Positions 1 to 6,017 of a DNA stretch of 6,017 nucleotides are shown piece by piece. This DNA comes from Flavobacteriales bacterium (lineage in GTDB: Bacteria; Bacteroidota; Bacteroidia; Flavobacteriales_E; Vicingaceae): positions 1 through 6,017 of the forward strand of contig JAESUI010000025.1 of the NCBI GenBank assembly GCA_016763135.1, read 5' to 3'. How positions within the stretch are numbered: position 1 is the stretch's first letter; each line of letters begins with the position of its first letter. A program made the translations under genes and the position numbers. Under the pieces are notes generated by a model that saw only the letters and a list, made by a program, of their open reading frames with translations, was not told where the DNA came from and did not search any database.

Positions 1-44
1 ACACCACTTTCTCCACCACCTAAAATGACGAGCCTTTTACTCAT
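1..44 (-). CDS. murD: UDP-N-acetylmuramoylalanine--D-glutamate ligase, N-terminal fragment (cut by window edge)
   Basis: Only the first 14 codons and two bases are visible, reading MSKRLVILGGGESG and then probably V. The glycine-rich GGGESG right after a short hydrophobic strand is the N-terminal nucleotide-binding-type loop that opens MurD, which binds UDP-MurNAc-L-Ala. MurD is the cytoplasmic ligase that adds D-glutamate with ATP. The ATG at 44-42 lies one base after the mraY stop (TAA at 48-46), and murD following mraY is the standard dcw order. No Shine-Dalgarno-like sequence precedes it, so translation is probably coupled to mraY termination. The call rests on a short N-terminus plus gene order; the ligase domains lie outside the window. 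Confidence 0.85.
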   Translation of the reverse strand, partial: MSKRLVILGGGESG

Positions 45-45
45 T

Positions 46-1299
46 TTATCTCAGTTTTAAGGTTACAAATGTTAGGAGCGCTAACATTATTCCTACAATC
101 CAAAACCTTGATACAATCTTTGCTTCGTGCATATTTTTTTTCTGAAAATGATGATGCAATGGTGCCATTAAAAACACCCTTTTCCCCTCTCCATACCTCT
201 TCTTTGTATATTTGAAATAACCTACCTGAATCATTACCGATAAATTTTCTACCAAGAAAATTCCACACAAAAGAGGGATAAGTAATTCTTTTCTAACTGC
301 TAATGAAAACACTGCTATTATTCCACCCAACGCTAAACTCCCTGTATCTCCCATAAATACTTGAGCTGGGTATGAATTATACCATAAGAACCCTATACAT
401 CCTCCAACAAATGCGGCAATGAATATTACCAGTTCACCAGAATCGGGGATGTACATAATGTTCAGGTAATCGGCAAAAACAGTATTACCAGATACGTAAG
501 CAAACACTGCTAGTGTAATTCCAATTATGGCCGAAGTTCCTGTTGCTAGCCCATCCAAACCATCGGTCATATTTGCTCCGTTGGATACTGCTGTGATAAT
601 AATTATTACAATTAGTATGAAAACTATCCCACCAAATAAATAAGAATACTTTCCTGCCCAACTAGTTAATGAAGCGTAATCAAATTCATTGTTTTTCACA
701 AATGGTATTGTAGTAACTGTAGATTTAACATCTTCCCAAGTGTAATTAGCGGAAGATTCATGAACTTTATCATTTATTAATTCTCGACTTACATGAGAAG
801 GTGCTGCATCATTATATGTTTTTTGTTTTACAACAACTCCATCATTAAAATAAAGAATGGATCCTACTATTATTCCGACAACAACCTGACCCATTATTTT
901 GAATCTACCAGCTAAACCTTCTTTATTCTTTTTGAATACTTTAATGTAGTCATCTATAAATCCAATTATCCCCAATAAAATGGTTGAGATAATCATCAAA
1001 ATGATATAAATATTATCAAGCTTAGCGAATAATAGTGTTGGAATTAAAATGGCTGCCAAAATGATTAAGCCTCCCATTGTCGGAGTTCCTTGCTTTTCAA
1101 TTTGTCCTTGCAAACCTAAATCCCTAACTACCTCACCAACCTGCATTAATTGCAATTTTTTGATAATTCGTTTACCAATTACCATCGAAATAATTAGCGA
1201 ACCTATTAACGCAAAGGCTGCTCTAAATGTAATGTACTGGAATACTCCTGCTCCGGGAACATCTAATTCTTGTAAGTATGTAAATAAATAATACAGCAT
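46..1299 (-). CDS. mraY: Phospho-N-acetylmuramoyl-pentapeptide-transferase (lipid I synthase)
   Basis: This 417-residue polytopic membrane enzyme transfers phospho-MurNAc-pentapeptide from UDP to undecaprenyl phosphate on the inner face of the cytoplasmic membrane, giving lipid I. Visible family motifs are KQGTPTMGG (69-77), the catalytic aspartate pair D116-D117 in IDDYIK, NMTDGLDGLA (243-252), FMGDTGSLALGG (315-326) and the histidine triad H382-H384 in PLHHHF. About ten hydrophobic helices alternate with polar loops. It is longer than the roughly 360 residues of the E. coli protein; the extra length sits mostly at about 155-215, a polar stretch between two helices. The ATG at 1299-1297 shares one base with the murE stop (TAATG), and the N-terminus with PGAGVFQYITFR fits the family, so the start is secure. 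It is followed after one base by murD. Confidence 0.97.
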   Translation of the reverse strand: MLYYLFTYLQELDVPGAGVFQYITFRAAFALIGSLIISMVIGKRIIKKLQLMQVGEVVRDLGLQGQIEKQGTPTMGGLIILAAILIPTLLFAKLDNIYIILMIISTILLGIIGFIDDYIKVFKKNKEGLAGRFKIMGQVVVGIIVGSILYFNDGVVVKQKTYNDAAPSHVSRELINDKVHESSANYTWEDVKSTVTTIPFVKNNEFDYASLTSWAGKYSYLFGGIVFILIVIIIITAVSNGANMTDGLDGLATGTSAIIGITLAVFAYVSGNTVFADYLNIMYIPDSGELVIFIAAFVGGCIGFLWYNSYPAQVFMGDTGSLALGGIIAVFSLAVRKELLIPLLCGIFLVENLSVMIQVGYFKYTKKRYGEGKRVFLMAPLHHHFQKKNMHEAKIVSRFWIVGIMLALLTFVTLKLR

Positions 1300-2762
1300 T
1301 AGTTTTTCATTAATTCAAAAGTTTCAGTTAAAATTTGCATATCATCAAATGGTAATTTCTCTCCATTTATCTCTTGGTATTTTTCGTGTCCTTTTCCAGC
1401 AACTAAAATGATGTCACCATCATTTGCTAAAGAACAAGCTGTTCTGATTGCTTCTTCTCTATTTACAATTGCCAGTACTTTTTTAAAGTGAACTCCATCA
1501 ACCCCTTGTCTCATATCCTTAATTATTTCATCTGGATTTTCTGTTCTTGGGTTGTCTGAAGTAAGAATTATCTTATCACTCAAATCGCAAGCAATTTGCG
1601 CCATTATTGGTCGTTTTTCTTTGTCTCTATCCCCTCCACATCCAACTAATGTTATCAGTTGTTCATTCCCTGTTCTAATATCATTGATGGTTTTTAGTAC
1701 ATTTTTCAACGCATCTGGCGTGTGTGCATAATCAACAATTCCAGCAACATTTTTCGATGATTTTACATACTGAAACCTTCCATCAACTGAAACTAAATTG
1801 CTAATTGCTGTAAGCACATTTAATTTTTCTTGCCCTAATAAAACTGCAGTTGAATAAATAGCTAATAGATTGTAAGCATTAAACTGACCGATTAATTTAG
1901 TCCAGACTTCAGCTCCATCAATATTCAACTGCATTCCTGAAAAATCGCTTTCAATAACCTTACAGCTATAATCCGCCATGCTCTTTAATGCGTAAGTAAC
2001 TTTTTTTGCCTTAGTATTTTGCAACATTACCATCCCATTCTTATCATCTTTATTCACTAATGCAAAAGCATCTTCACCTAAACAATCGAAGAAAAATTTC
2101 TTTGCTTTTAAATATTCATCAAAGGTTTTATGATAATCTAAATGGTCGTGTGTGATATTCGTGAATACTCCTCCTGTAAAATCTAAACCAGCAATTCTGT
2201 TTTGATGTATAGCGTGAGAACTCACCTCCATAAAGCAATACTCACACTCTTCTGTAATCATACGCCTCAACAATGCATTCAATTGAATAGCATCTGGAGT
2301 AGTATGAGTTGATTCAATTTCTTCTGTTCCAATTTTATTTACCACAGTAGAAAGCAAACCAGATTTATAACCTAACTGTATATATAAATCGTGTAATAAG
2401 GTTGCTGTAGTGGTTTTCCCATTTGTACCAGTTATACCAATCAGCTTAATTTCTGAAGCTGGGTTATCATAAAAATTAGCTGCAATTACTCCTAAAGCTG
2501 CACTACTATTTTGCACTTTGATGTAAGTAATTGCTTCATTAATTTCATCTGGAAATTTCTCACAAACAATTGCAATTGCACCATCCTCAATTCCTTTTGC
2601 GATGTATTGATGTCCATCAACCTGAGTACCTGAAACAGCAATAAAAAGACTAAACTTTTCTATCTCTCTCGAATCAAAGCATACCTTTTCTATAGCCACT
2701 TGGGTAGACCCAATTACCTCTTCTATCCCGGCTTTATATATAATGTCTTTTAATAATTTCAA
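1299..2762 (-). CDS. murE: UDP-N-acetylmuramoyl-L-alanyl-D-glutamate--2,6-diaminopimelate ligase
   Basis: MurE is the cytoplasmic ATP-dependent ligase that adds the third residue to UDP-MurNAc-L-Ala-D-Glu. The 487-residue length is normal. The N-terminal UDP-binding domain contains FDSREI (29-34). The central ATPase domain has the P-loop GTNGKTT (112-118), STHTTPDA (151-158), EVSSHA (179-184) and a lysine in YLKAKK (K221 by position) that should be the carbamylated one. The C-terminal domain carries VDYAHTPDAL (343-352), DNPR at 403-406 followed by TE, and GKGHE (456-460). In characterised MurE enzymes DNPR with this glutamate selects meso-diaminopimelate rather than lysine, so DAP is the predicted substrate. 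The start is TTG (2762-2760), overlapping the ftsI stop in a TTGA tetranucleotide. The N-terminus MKLLKDIIYKAGIEEVIGST fits the family from its first residue, which supports this start. Confidence 0.97.
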   Translation of the reverse strand: MKLLKDIIYKAGIEEVIGSTQVAIEKVCFDSREIEKFSLFIAVSGTQVDGHQYIAKGIEDGAIAIVCEKFPDEINEAITYIKVQNSSAALGVIAANFYDNPASEIKLIGITGTNGKTTTATLLHDLYIQLGYKSGLLSTVVNKIGTEEIESTHTTPDAIQLNALLRRMITEECEYCFMEVSSHAIHQNRIAGLDFTGGVFTNITHDHLDYHKTFDEYLKAKKFFFDCLGEDAFALVNKDDKNGMVMLQNTKAKKVTYALKSMADYSCKVIESDFSGMQLNIDGAEVWTKLIGQFNAYNLLAIYSTAVLLGQEKLNVLTAISNLVSVDGRFQYVKSSKNVAGIVDYAHTPDALKNVLKTINDIRTGNEQLITLVGCGGDRDKEKRPIMAQIACDLSDKIILTSDNPRTENPDEIIKDMRQGVDGVHFKKVLAIVNREEAIRTACSLANDGDIILVAGKGHEKYQEINGEKLPFDDMQILTETFELMKN

Positions 2763-4879
2763 ACCAACTCAAGTATTATTTTTTCTCCTTTAATTATTTT
2801 TTCTCCTGGTAATATAGATTGTGTTTTAACCACTCCATTCCCTGTAAATCGCACATTCATCCCTTGATTTTCTAGGATGTACAATGCATCTTTTATGCTC
2901 ATACCAGTAACATCTGGGACATAAATCGGGGCAATTTTTTTCTTATAAATTTTCACTTCATTCTCTCCTGTTGCAACTTTTGCCCATTTAGGGTTTACTC
3001 CTTCTTGTGAAGTTTTAATATTCAGCTCTGAATAAACTTTTAATAAATCATTGTAATAACCATCCTTGGCATAAGGAATTCTAGAAGCAGCTAAGTGTTC
3101 TTTTTTATCCAACTCATCGTGAATTTGAATACTACTTGCATAAACTTTATCTGCAACTTCTTTAAAAATTGGGCCTGCAACTAAGTTTCCGTAATACACA
3201 TTTTTTGAAGGAGCATTTACCACTACTATACAAGTATACTTTGGATTATCTGCCGGAAAATAACCTACAAAAGATGCTTGATGACTTACTTTTGATTTAT
3301 ATTTATACCCATACTTGTCATTTGCAATTTGTGCTGTACCTGTCTTTCCTGCAATTTTATACATTGAGTTTTTTAGATTTCTTGCCGTCCCTTCTTCAAC
3401 AACTCCTTCTAACATTTCCTTTACCATTTTAATGGTGTTTTTAGAGCAAATGGAATTATTGATTACTTCCACCTCGAATTCCTTAATTAACTTACCACTC
3501 TGCCGAATTTCAGTTATAAATCTTGGCTTTACCATCTTACCATTATTAGCAACAGCATTGTAGAAAGTTAAAATTTGCAACGGTGTCAACTGAGACTCAT
3601 AACCAATCGACATCCAAGGGATAGAAACCCCTGACCAAGAATCATTATCAGTACTCTTAATTAATGGAGCACCTTCACCAGCAATTTCAATTCCCAATTT
3701 CTTGTTCAAATCCATTTTGTAAAGTCTATCTACAAATTCTTGTGGCTTAGAAGCATAAACCCTATTTATGGCTTTAGAAATTCCAACATTTGAGGAGACA
3801 ATAAATGCCTCTTTAATGGAAATTTTCCCATAACCTCCTATATGAGAATCTCGCATCACTAAGTCATAAAATTTAGTAGTTCCATTTTCTGTATCCACCA
3901 TATCATCTAAATCAAGATACTCATCTTCAAAGGCTGCCATTAAAGAAGCCAACTTAAAAGTTGAGCCAGGCTCAGTACTTTCACCAACAGCATAATTGTA
4001 GCTTTCATAATAAGAGCCGTCCTTATTTCTCTTCAAATTTGCAATTGCCTTAATGTCTCCGGTAGAAACCTCCATTAAAACAACACAACCATGATCTGCT
4101 TGATGCTCCATTAGTTGGTTTTCTAATGCGTGCTGAGCAACATCTTGAATATTTACATCAATGGTTGTATAAATATCACTACCGTCCTCTGGTTCTCTTC
4201 CGCTATTTTCTCCAATTGGCATCCAAACTCCTCCAGCAATTTTTTGCATCCACATCTCCCCTTTAACTCCGCTCAACTCCTTACTATAAGCCCCTTCTAG
4301 TCCAACAGGCTTACTCCCTTCTCTTTCATAACCGATAGTTCTTGCTGCCAGTACTTTAAAAGGTCTAACTCGTTTATTTTGCTGCACCGCAATAAACCCA
4401 CCTTTAAATTTCCCTTTCCTGAAAATCGAAAAATCTTTAAGTATTTTTAATTCTGTAAACTTTACATTTCTTCTGATAAGATGATATCTTTTACCTTTTG
4501 CCCGAGCCATTTTTAGCTCAGTTAAATATTGAGATTGAGATTTTTCCGGGAATAATTTTGACAACTGGTAAGCCAAAGAATCTACATTCTCATTAAAATA
4601 AGTATCAGTTAATGCATCCGTATTAGCATCAAACCTTACTTCGTATTTTGGAATTGAAGTAGCCAATAAGCTTTCATCAGCGGCATAAATATTACCTCTA
4701 ACCGCTTCAATTTCACGAAAATTTCGAGTCAATGATTCTTCTTTGGCTCTCCATTTATCACCTTCAAAAAGCGGTGATTGTATTTTAAATGTTTGGAAAA
4801 TAATAGCCATCGCAAACAAACAGACCATACCATACACAATGTATACCCTTGAAAATATTATTTGCTTTTGCCCTTTCAT
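2759..4879 (-). CDS. ftsI: Septal peptidoglycan D,D-transpeptidase (class B penicillin-binding protein, FtsI/PBP3 type) with C-terminal PASTA domain
   Basis: This 706-residue protein is a bitopic, class B penicillin-binding protein that cross-links peptidoglycan during division in the periplasm. A short cytoplasmic tail is followed by one transmembrane helix at about 9-31. The non-catalytic dimerisation/pedestal domain has RGNIY (61-65) and the LAARTIGYE segment (177-185). The transpeptidase domain has all three active-site motifs: STFK (306-309, nucleophile S306), SSN (362-364) and KTGTA (512-516). A linker leads to a single PASTA domain at about 652-705, opening with VPDVTGMS and ending in KGEKIILEL. 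The RG.I..R.G motif of many homologues appears here as RGNIYAADESLLA, so the usual Asp-Arg is absent. The ATG lies one base after the ftsL-like stop; the gene overlaps murE by four bases. Position in the cluster argues for the septal rather than the elongation enzyme. Confidence 0.96.
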   Translation of the reverse strand: MKGQKQIIFSRVYIVYGMVCLFAMAIIFQTFKIQSPLFEGDKWRAKEESLTRNFREIEAVRGNIYAADESLLATSIPKYEVRFDANTDALTDTYFNENVDSLAYQLSKLFPEKSQSQYLTELKMARAKGKRYHLIRRNVKFTELKILKDFSIFRKGKFKGGFIAVQQNKRVRPFKVLAARTIGYEREGSKPVGLEGAYSKELSGVKGEMWMQKIAGGVWMPIGENSGREPEDGSDIYTTIDVNIQDVAQHALENQLMEHQADHGCVVLMEVSTGDIKAIANLKRNKDGSYYESYNYAVGESTEPGSTFKLASLMAAFEDEYLDLDDMVDTENGTTKFYDLVMRDSHIGGYGKISIKEAFIVSSNVGISKAINRVYASKPQEFVDRLYKMDLNKKLGIEIAGEGAPLIKSTDNDSWSGVSIPWMSIGYESQLTPLQILTFYNAVANNGKMVKPRFITEIRQSGKLIKEFEVEVINNSICSKNTIKMVKEMLEGVVEEGTARNLKNSMYKIAGKTGTAQIANDKYGYKYKSKVSHQASFVGYFPADNPKYTCIVVVNAPSKNVYYGNLVAGPIFKEVADKVYASSIQIHDELDKKEHLAASRIPYAKDGYYNDLLKVYSELNIKTSQEGVNPKWAKVATGENEVKIYKKKIAPIYVPDVTGMSIKDALYILENQGMNVRFTGNGVVKTQSILPGEKIIKGEKIILELV
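2775..2807 (-). repeat. Short in-frame direct repeat at the 3' end of ftsI
   Basis: A 15-base unit (AGGAGAAAAAATAAT on the coding strand) occurs exactly twice, at 2807-2793 and 2789-2775, with an 18-base period. It is in frame and encodes GEKIIK then GEKIIL, the last part of the PASTA domain. The match to the usual end of a PASTA domain suggests the second copy is normal sequence; whether the unit arose by duplication cannot be told from one genome. Confidence 0.8.
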
Positions 4880-4880
4880 T

Positions 4881-5276
4881 TTAATTCTCTTCTGTTATTT
4901 TCTTCATTTGGTCTTCATCAACTATAATTTTTGTTGGAGGAATAGTTGATTCAAAAATCCCCAGACGTTCAGTTGCTTGTGCAACTTGCGATTGTTTACT
5001 TTTAAAATTTAAATCTGACTTTATGGTAATGTATTCTGACCGCAACTCCTTTACTTCATTACCTGTCTTATACAAATCTCTAACTACTTTTTCCGCATAA
5101 TAACCATTAGCGATATAAAGAATTCCAATAAATGTTAAGAAAAATATGAAGGGCAGAAGTCCTACCACACTGTCTTTCGACAAGAAGTTTCCAGAAAATA
5201 TATTCGCCAACGATTTTGAAAACTTACTAGCTTCTTTTTTCTTCTTTGGCTTTTTTTCTTTCTTAAACGTGTTCAC
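4881..5276 (-). CDS. FtsL-like bitopic cell division protein
   Basis: This 131-residue protein has the layout of FtsL: a cytoplasmic N-terminus very rich in lysine (KKEKKPKKKKEASK, 5-18), one hydrophobic helix at about 37-58 (VVGLLPFIFFLTFIGILYIA), then a charged, probably coiled-coil segment at about 60-100 (VKELRSEYITIKSDLNF). It ends in a short tail with SQVAQATERLGIFESTIPP. FtsL partners FtsB and FtsQ and helps activate FtsI-FtsW at the septum; the small size and location between rsmH and ftsI are those of ftsL. Primary sequence is poorly conserved in this family, so the call depends on topology, tail motif and position; a symbol is left off for that reason. The start is GTG (5276-5274), eight bases after the rsmH stop, with a purine-rich AAAGGA just before it. 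No in-frame ATG exists until near the C-terminus. Confidence 0.88.
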   Translation of the reverse strand: MNTFKKEKKPKKKKEASKFSKSLANIFSGNFLSKDSVVGLLPFIFFLTFIGILYIANGYYAEKVVRDLYKTGNEVKELRSEYITIKSDLNFKSKQSQVAQATERLGIFESTIPPTKIIVDEDQMKKITEEN

Positions 5277-5288
5277 TTATCCTTTCAT
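5274..5288 (-). promoter_or_regulatory. Translation start region of the ftsL-like gene (AAAGGA before GTG)
   Basis: On the coding strand the junction reads ATGAAAGGATAAGTG. The rsmH stop TGA (5287-5285) lies inside it, then a purine-rich AAAGGA and the GTG start. The AAAGGA resembles a Shine-Dalgarno sequence but sits only about three bases before the GTG, closer than optimal. Bacteroidota generally make little use of Shine-Dalgarno pairing, so coupling to rsmH termination is at least as likely to drive initiation. This site matters because it supports the GTG start where no ATG is available. Confidence 0.4.
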
Positions 5289-6017
5289 AGTTTTTCAGCT
5301 ACCCGAAGTTTTGCGCTTCGTGCTCTGTTGTTGTTTTTAACTTCTTCCTCTGTTGGAAGAATTGGCTTCCTATTTATTTGTTTGAATTTCAATTGTGGAT
5401 TTCCAAAAAAATCCTTTTCCAAGTCACCTTCAAACTTTCCCTTCTTAAAAAAATTCTTTACTAACCTGTCTTCTAAAGAATGGTAGGTTATCACCGATAA
5501 TCTCCCTCCTTGTTTTAACACCTCGTAACTTTGCTCTAACATATCTTTCAATGCACCCAACTCATCATTCACCTCTATTCTTAATGCTTGGAAAACTTGG
5601 GCTAAATATTTATTCCTAAATTTTCCTGGCACACAACCTTCAATTATTTCAATCAGCTCTTTCGTTTTTGTAATTCTCCTTTCTTCTCTTCGGTTTACAA
5701 TTTCAAAAACCAACTTTTGGGCATTCTTCACTTCTCCGTATTCTCTAAAAACTCTAATCAGGTCAGCTTCTTTATAATCATTGATTATTTTCTCTGCTGT
5801 TAACTCTCCATTCTGATTCATCCTCATGTCTAACGGACCTTCAAAACGAATGGAGAAACCTCTTTCCCCTTCATTAAACTGATGTGAGGAAACGCCCAAA
5901 TCAGCTAAAATGCAATCCGCAGGAACTGCCTGATGGAATTTTAAAAAATTTTTCAAATAACGAAAGTTCTGTTTCACCAACTCAAATCGATCATCTTCTA
6001 AACTGTTTGCTTCTGCA
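5285..6017 (-). CDS. rsmH: 16S rRNA (cytosine(1402)-N(4))-methyltransferase, N-terminus cut by window edge
   Basis: RsmH (MraW) uses S-adenosylmethionine to methylate N4 of C1402 in the 16S rRNA decoding centre. The frame stays open to the window end, giving 243 visible residues; full proteins are about 300, so roughly the first 55-60, with the SAM-binding GGHS-type motif, lie outside. Numbered from the first visible residue, the motifs are ADLGVSSHQ (38-46), ERGFSIRFEGPLDMRMN (51-67), VFQALRIEVNDEL (141-153), GGRLSVITYHSLEDR (170-184) and the C-terminal RARSAKLRVAEK (231-242). A TTG at 5980 could be taken as a start, but the upstream codons read AEANSLEDDRFE, which continues the family's region before NFRYL, so the gene is truncated by the window and not short. 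It heads the visible cluster; mraZ would be the expected upstream neighbour. Confidence 0.97.
   Translation of the reverse strand, partial: AEANSLEDDRFELVKQNFRYLKNFLKFHQAVPADCILADLGVSSHQFNEGERGFSIRFEGPLDMRMNQNGELTAEKIINDYKEADLIRVFREYGEVKNAQKLVFEIVNRREERRITKTKELIEIIEGCVPGKFRNKYLAQVFQALRIEVNDELGALKDMLEQSYEVLKQGGRLSVITYHSLEDRLVKNFFKKGKFEGDLEKDFFGNPQLKFKQINRKPILPTEEEVKNNNRARSAKLRVAEKL

Noticed and set aside
41..268. 75-codon minus-strand frame overlapping the 3' end of mraY
   Set aside because: It lies wholly within another frame of mraY except for its last few bases, has no recognisable domain, and mraY motifs (HHH region) are intact in the main frame.
1049..1291. 80-codon plus-strand frame antisense to the mraY N-terminus
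   Set aside because: Composition (Pro, Cys, Ile rich) is that of an antisense shadow of a membrane protein gene; no domain or start signal.
2785..2789. AGGAG on the coding strand upstream of murE as a Shine-Dalgarno site
   Set aside because: It is 22 bases before the TTG, too far for normal pairing, and is explained by Gly-Glu codons in the PASTA repeat.
3169..3563. Two overlapping plus-strand frames (3169-3432 and 3315-3563) antisense to ftsI
   Set aside because: They overlap each other and the transpeptidase domain of ftsI, are Leu/Phe/Ser rich as expected from antisense of AT-rich coding DNA, and resemble no known protein.
4743..4949. 68-codon plus-strand frame across the ftsL-like/ftsI junction
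   Set aside because: Antisense to two coding regions with no motif or initiation signal; its hydrophobicity mirrors the ftsI transmembrane segment on the other strand.
5146..5340. 64-codon plus-strand frame, Phe-rich
   Set aside because: The Phe run is the complement of the poly-lysine codons in the ftsL-like gene, so it is a shadow.
5978..5980. TTG as the start of a short rsmH
   Set aside because: The frame is open upstream to the window edge and those residues (AEANSLEDDRFE) fit the family; starting here would remove the SAM-binding N-terminus.

Overview
The window is a compact, AT-rich stretch of a division and cell wall (dcw) gene cluster, with every gene on the minus strand. Reading in the direction of transcription (right to left), the order is rsmH (5' end cut off by the window), an ftsL-like membrane gene, ftsI/pbp2 (a transpeptidase with a C-terminal PASTA domain), murE, mraY and the first 14 codons of murD. 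All identifications rest on sequence motifs and gene order read by eye; no database search was run.

The likely source is a member of the Bacteroidota, with class and genus not resolved. This rests on the short FtsL-like protein with the Gln-rich, '...ERLGI..S..PP' type tail, a MraY of 417 residues with an extra polar loop, an FtsI ending in a PASTA domain, murE followed directly by mraY with no murF between them, low GC content and start sites without clear Shine-Dalgarno sequences. The DNPR motif of MurE points to meso-diaminopimelate peptidoglycan, as in Gram-negative bacteria.

Layout: 6017-5285 rsmH; 5276-4881 ftsL-like; 4879-2759 ftsI; 2762-1299 murE; 1299-46 mraY; 44-1 murD. Junctions are an 8-nt gap, a 1-nt gap, a 4-nt overlap (TTGA), a 1-nt overlap (TAATG) and a 1-nt gap. 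There is no intergenic room for an internal promoter or terminator of ordinary size, so the set is almost certainly one transcript with translational coupling. The operon promoter would lie beyond position 6017. Two of the starts are non-ATG: GTG for the ftsL-like gene and TTG for murE.

Function: MurE adds the third amino acid to UDP-MurNAc-dipeptide, MurD adds the second (D-Glu), MraY moves the finished pentapeptide precursor onto undecaprenyl phosphate to give lipid I, and FtsI cross-links the wall at the septum with an FtsL-type bitopic partner. RsmH methylates 16S rRNA and is a standard passenger at the head of this cluster. I found no mobile element, RNA gene, CRISPR array or new system. 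The region looks like ordinary core genome, and the findings below are small-scale details.
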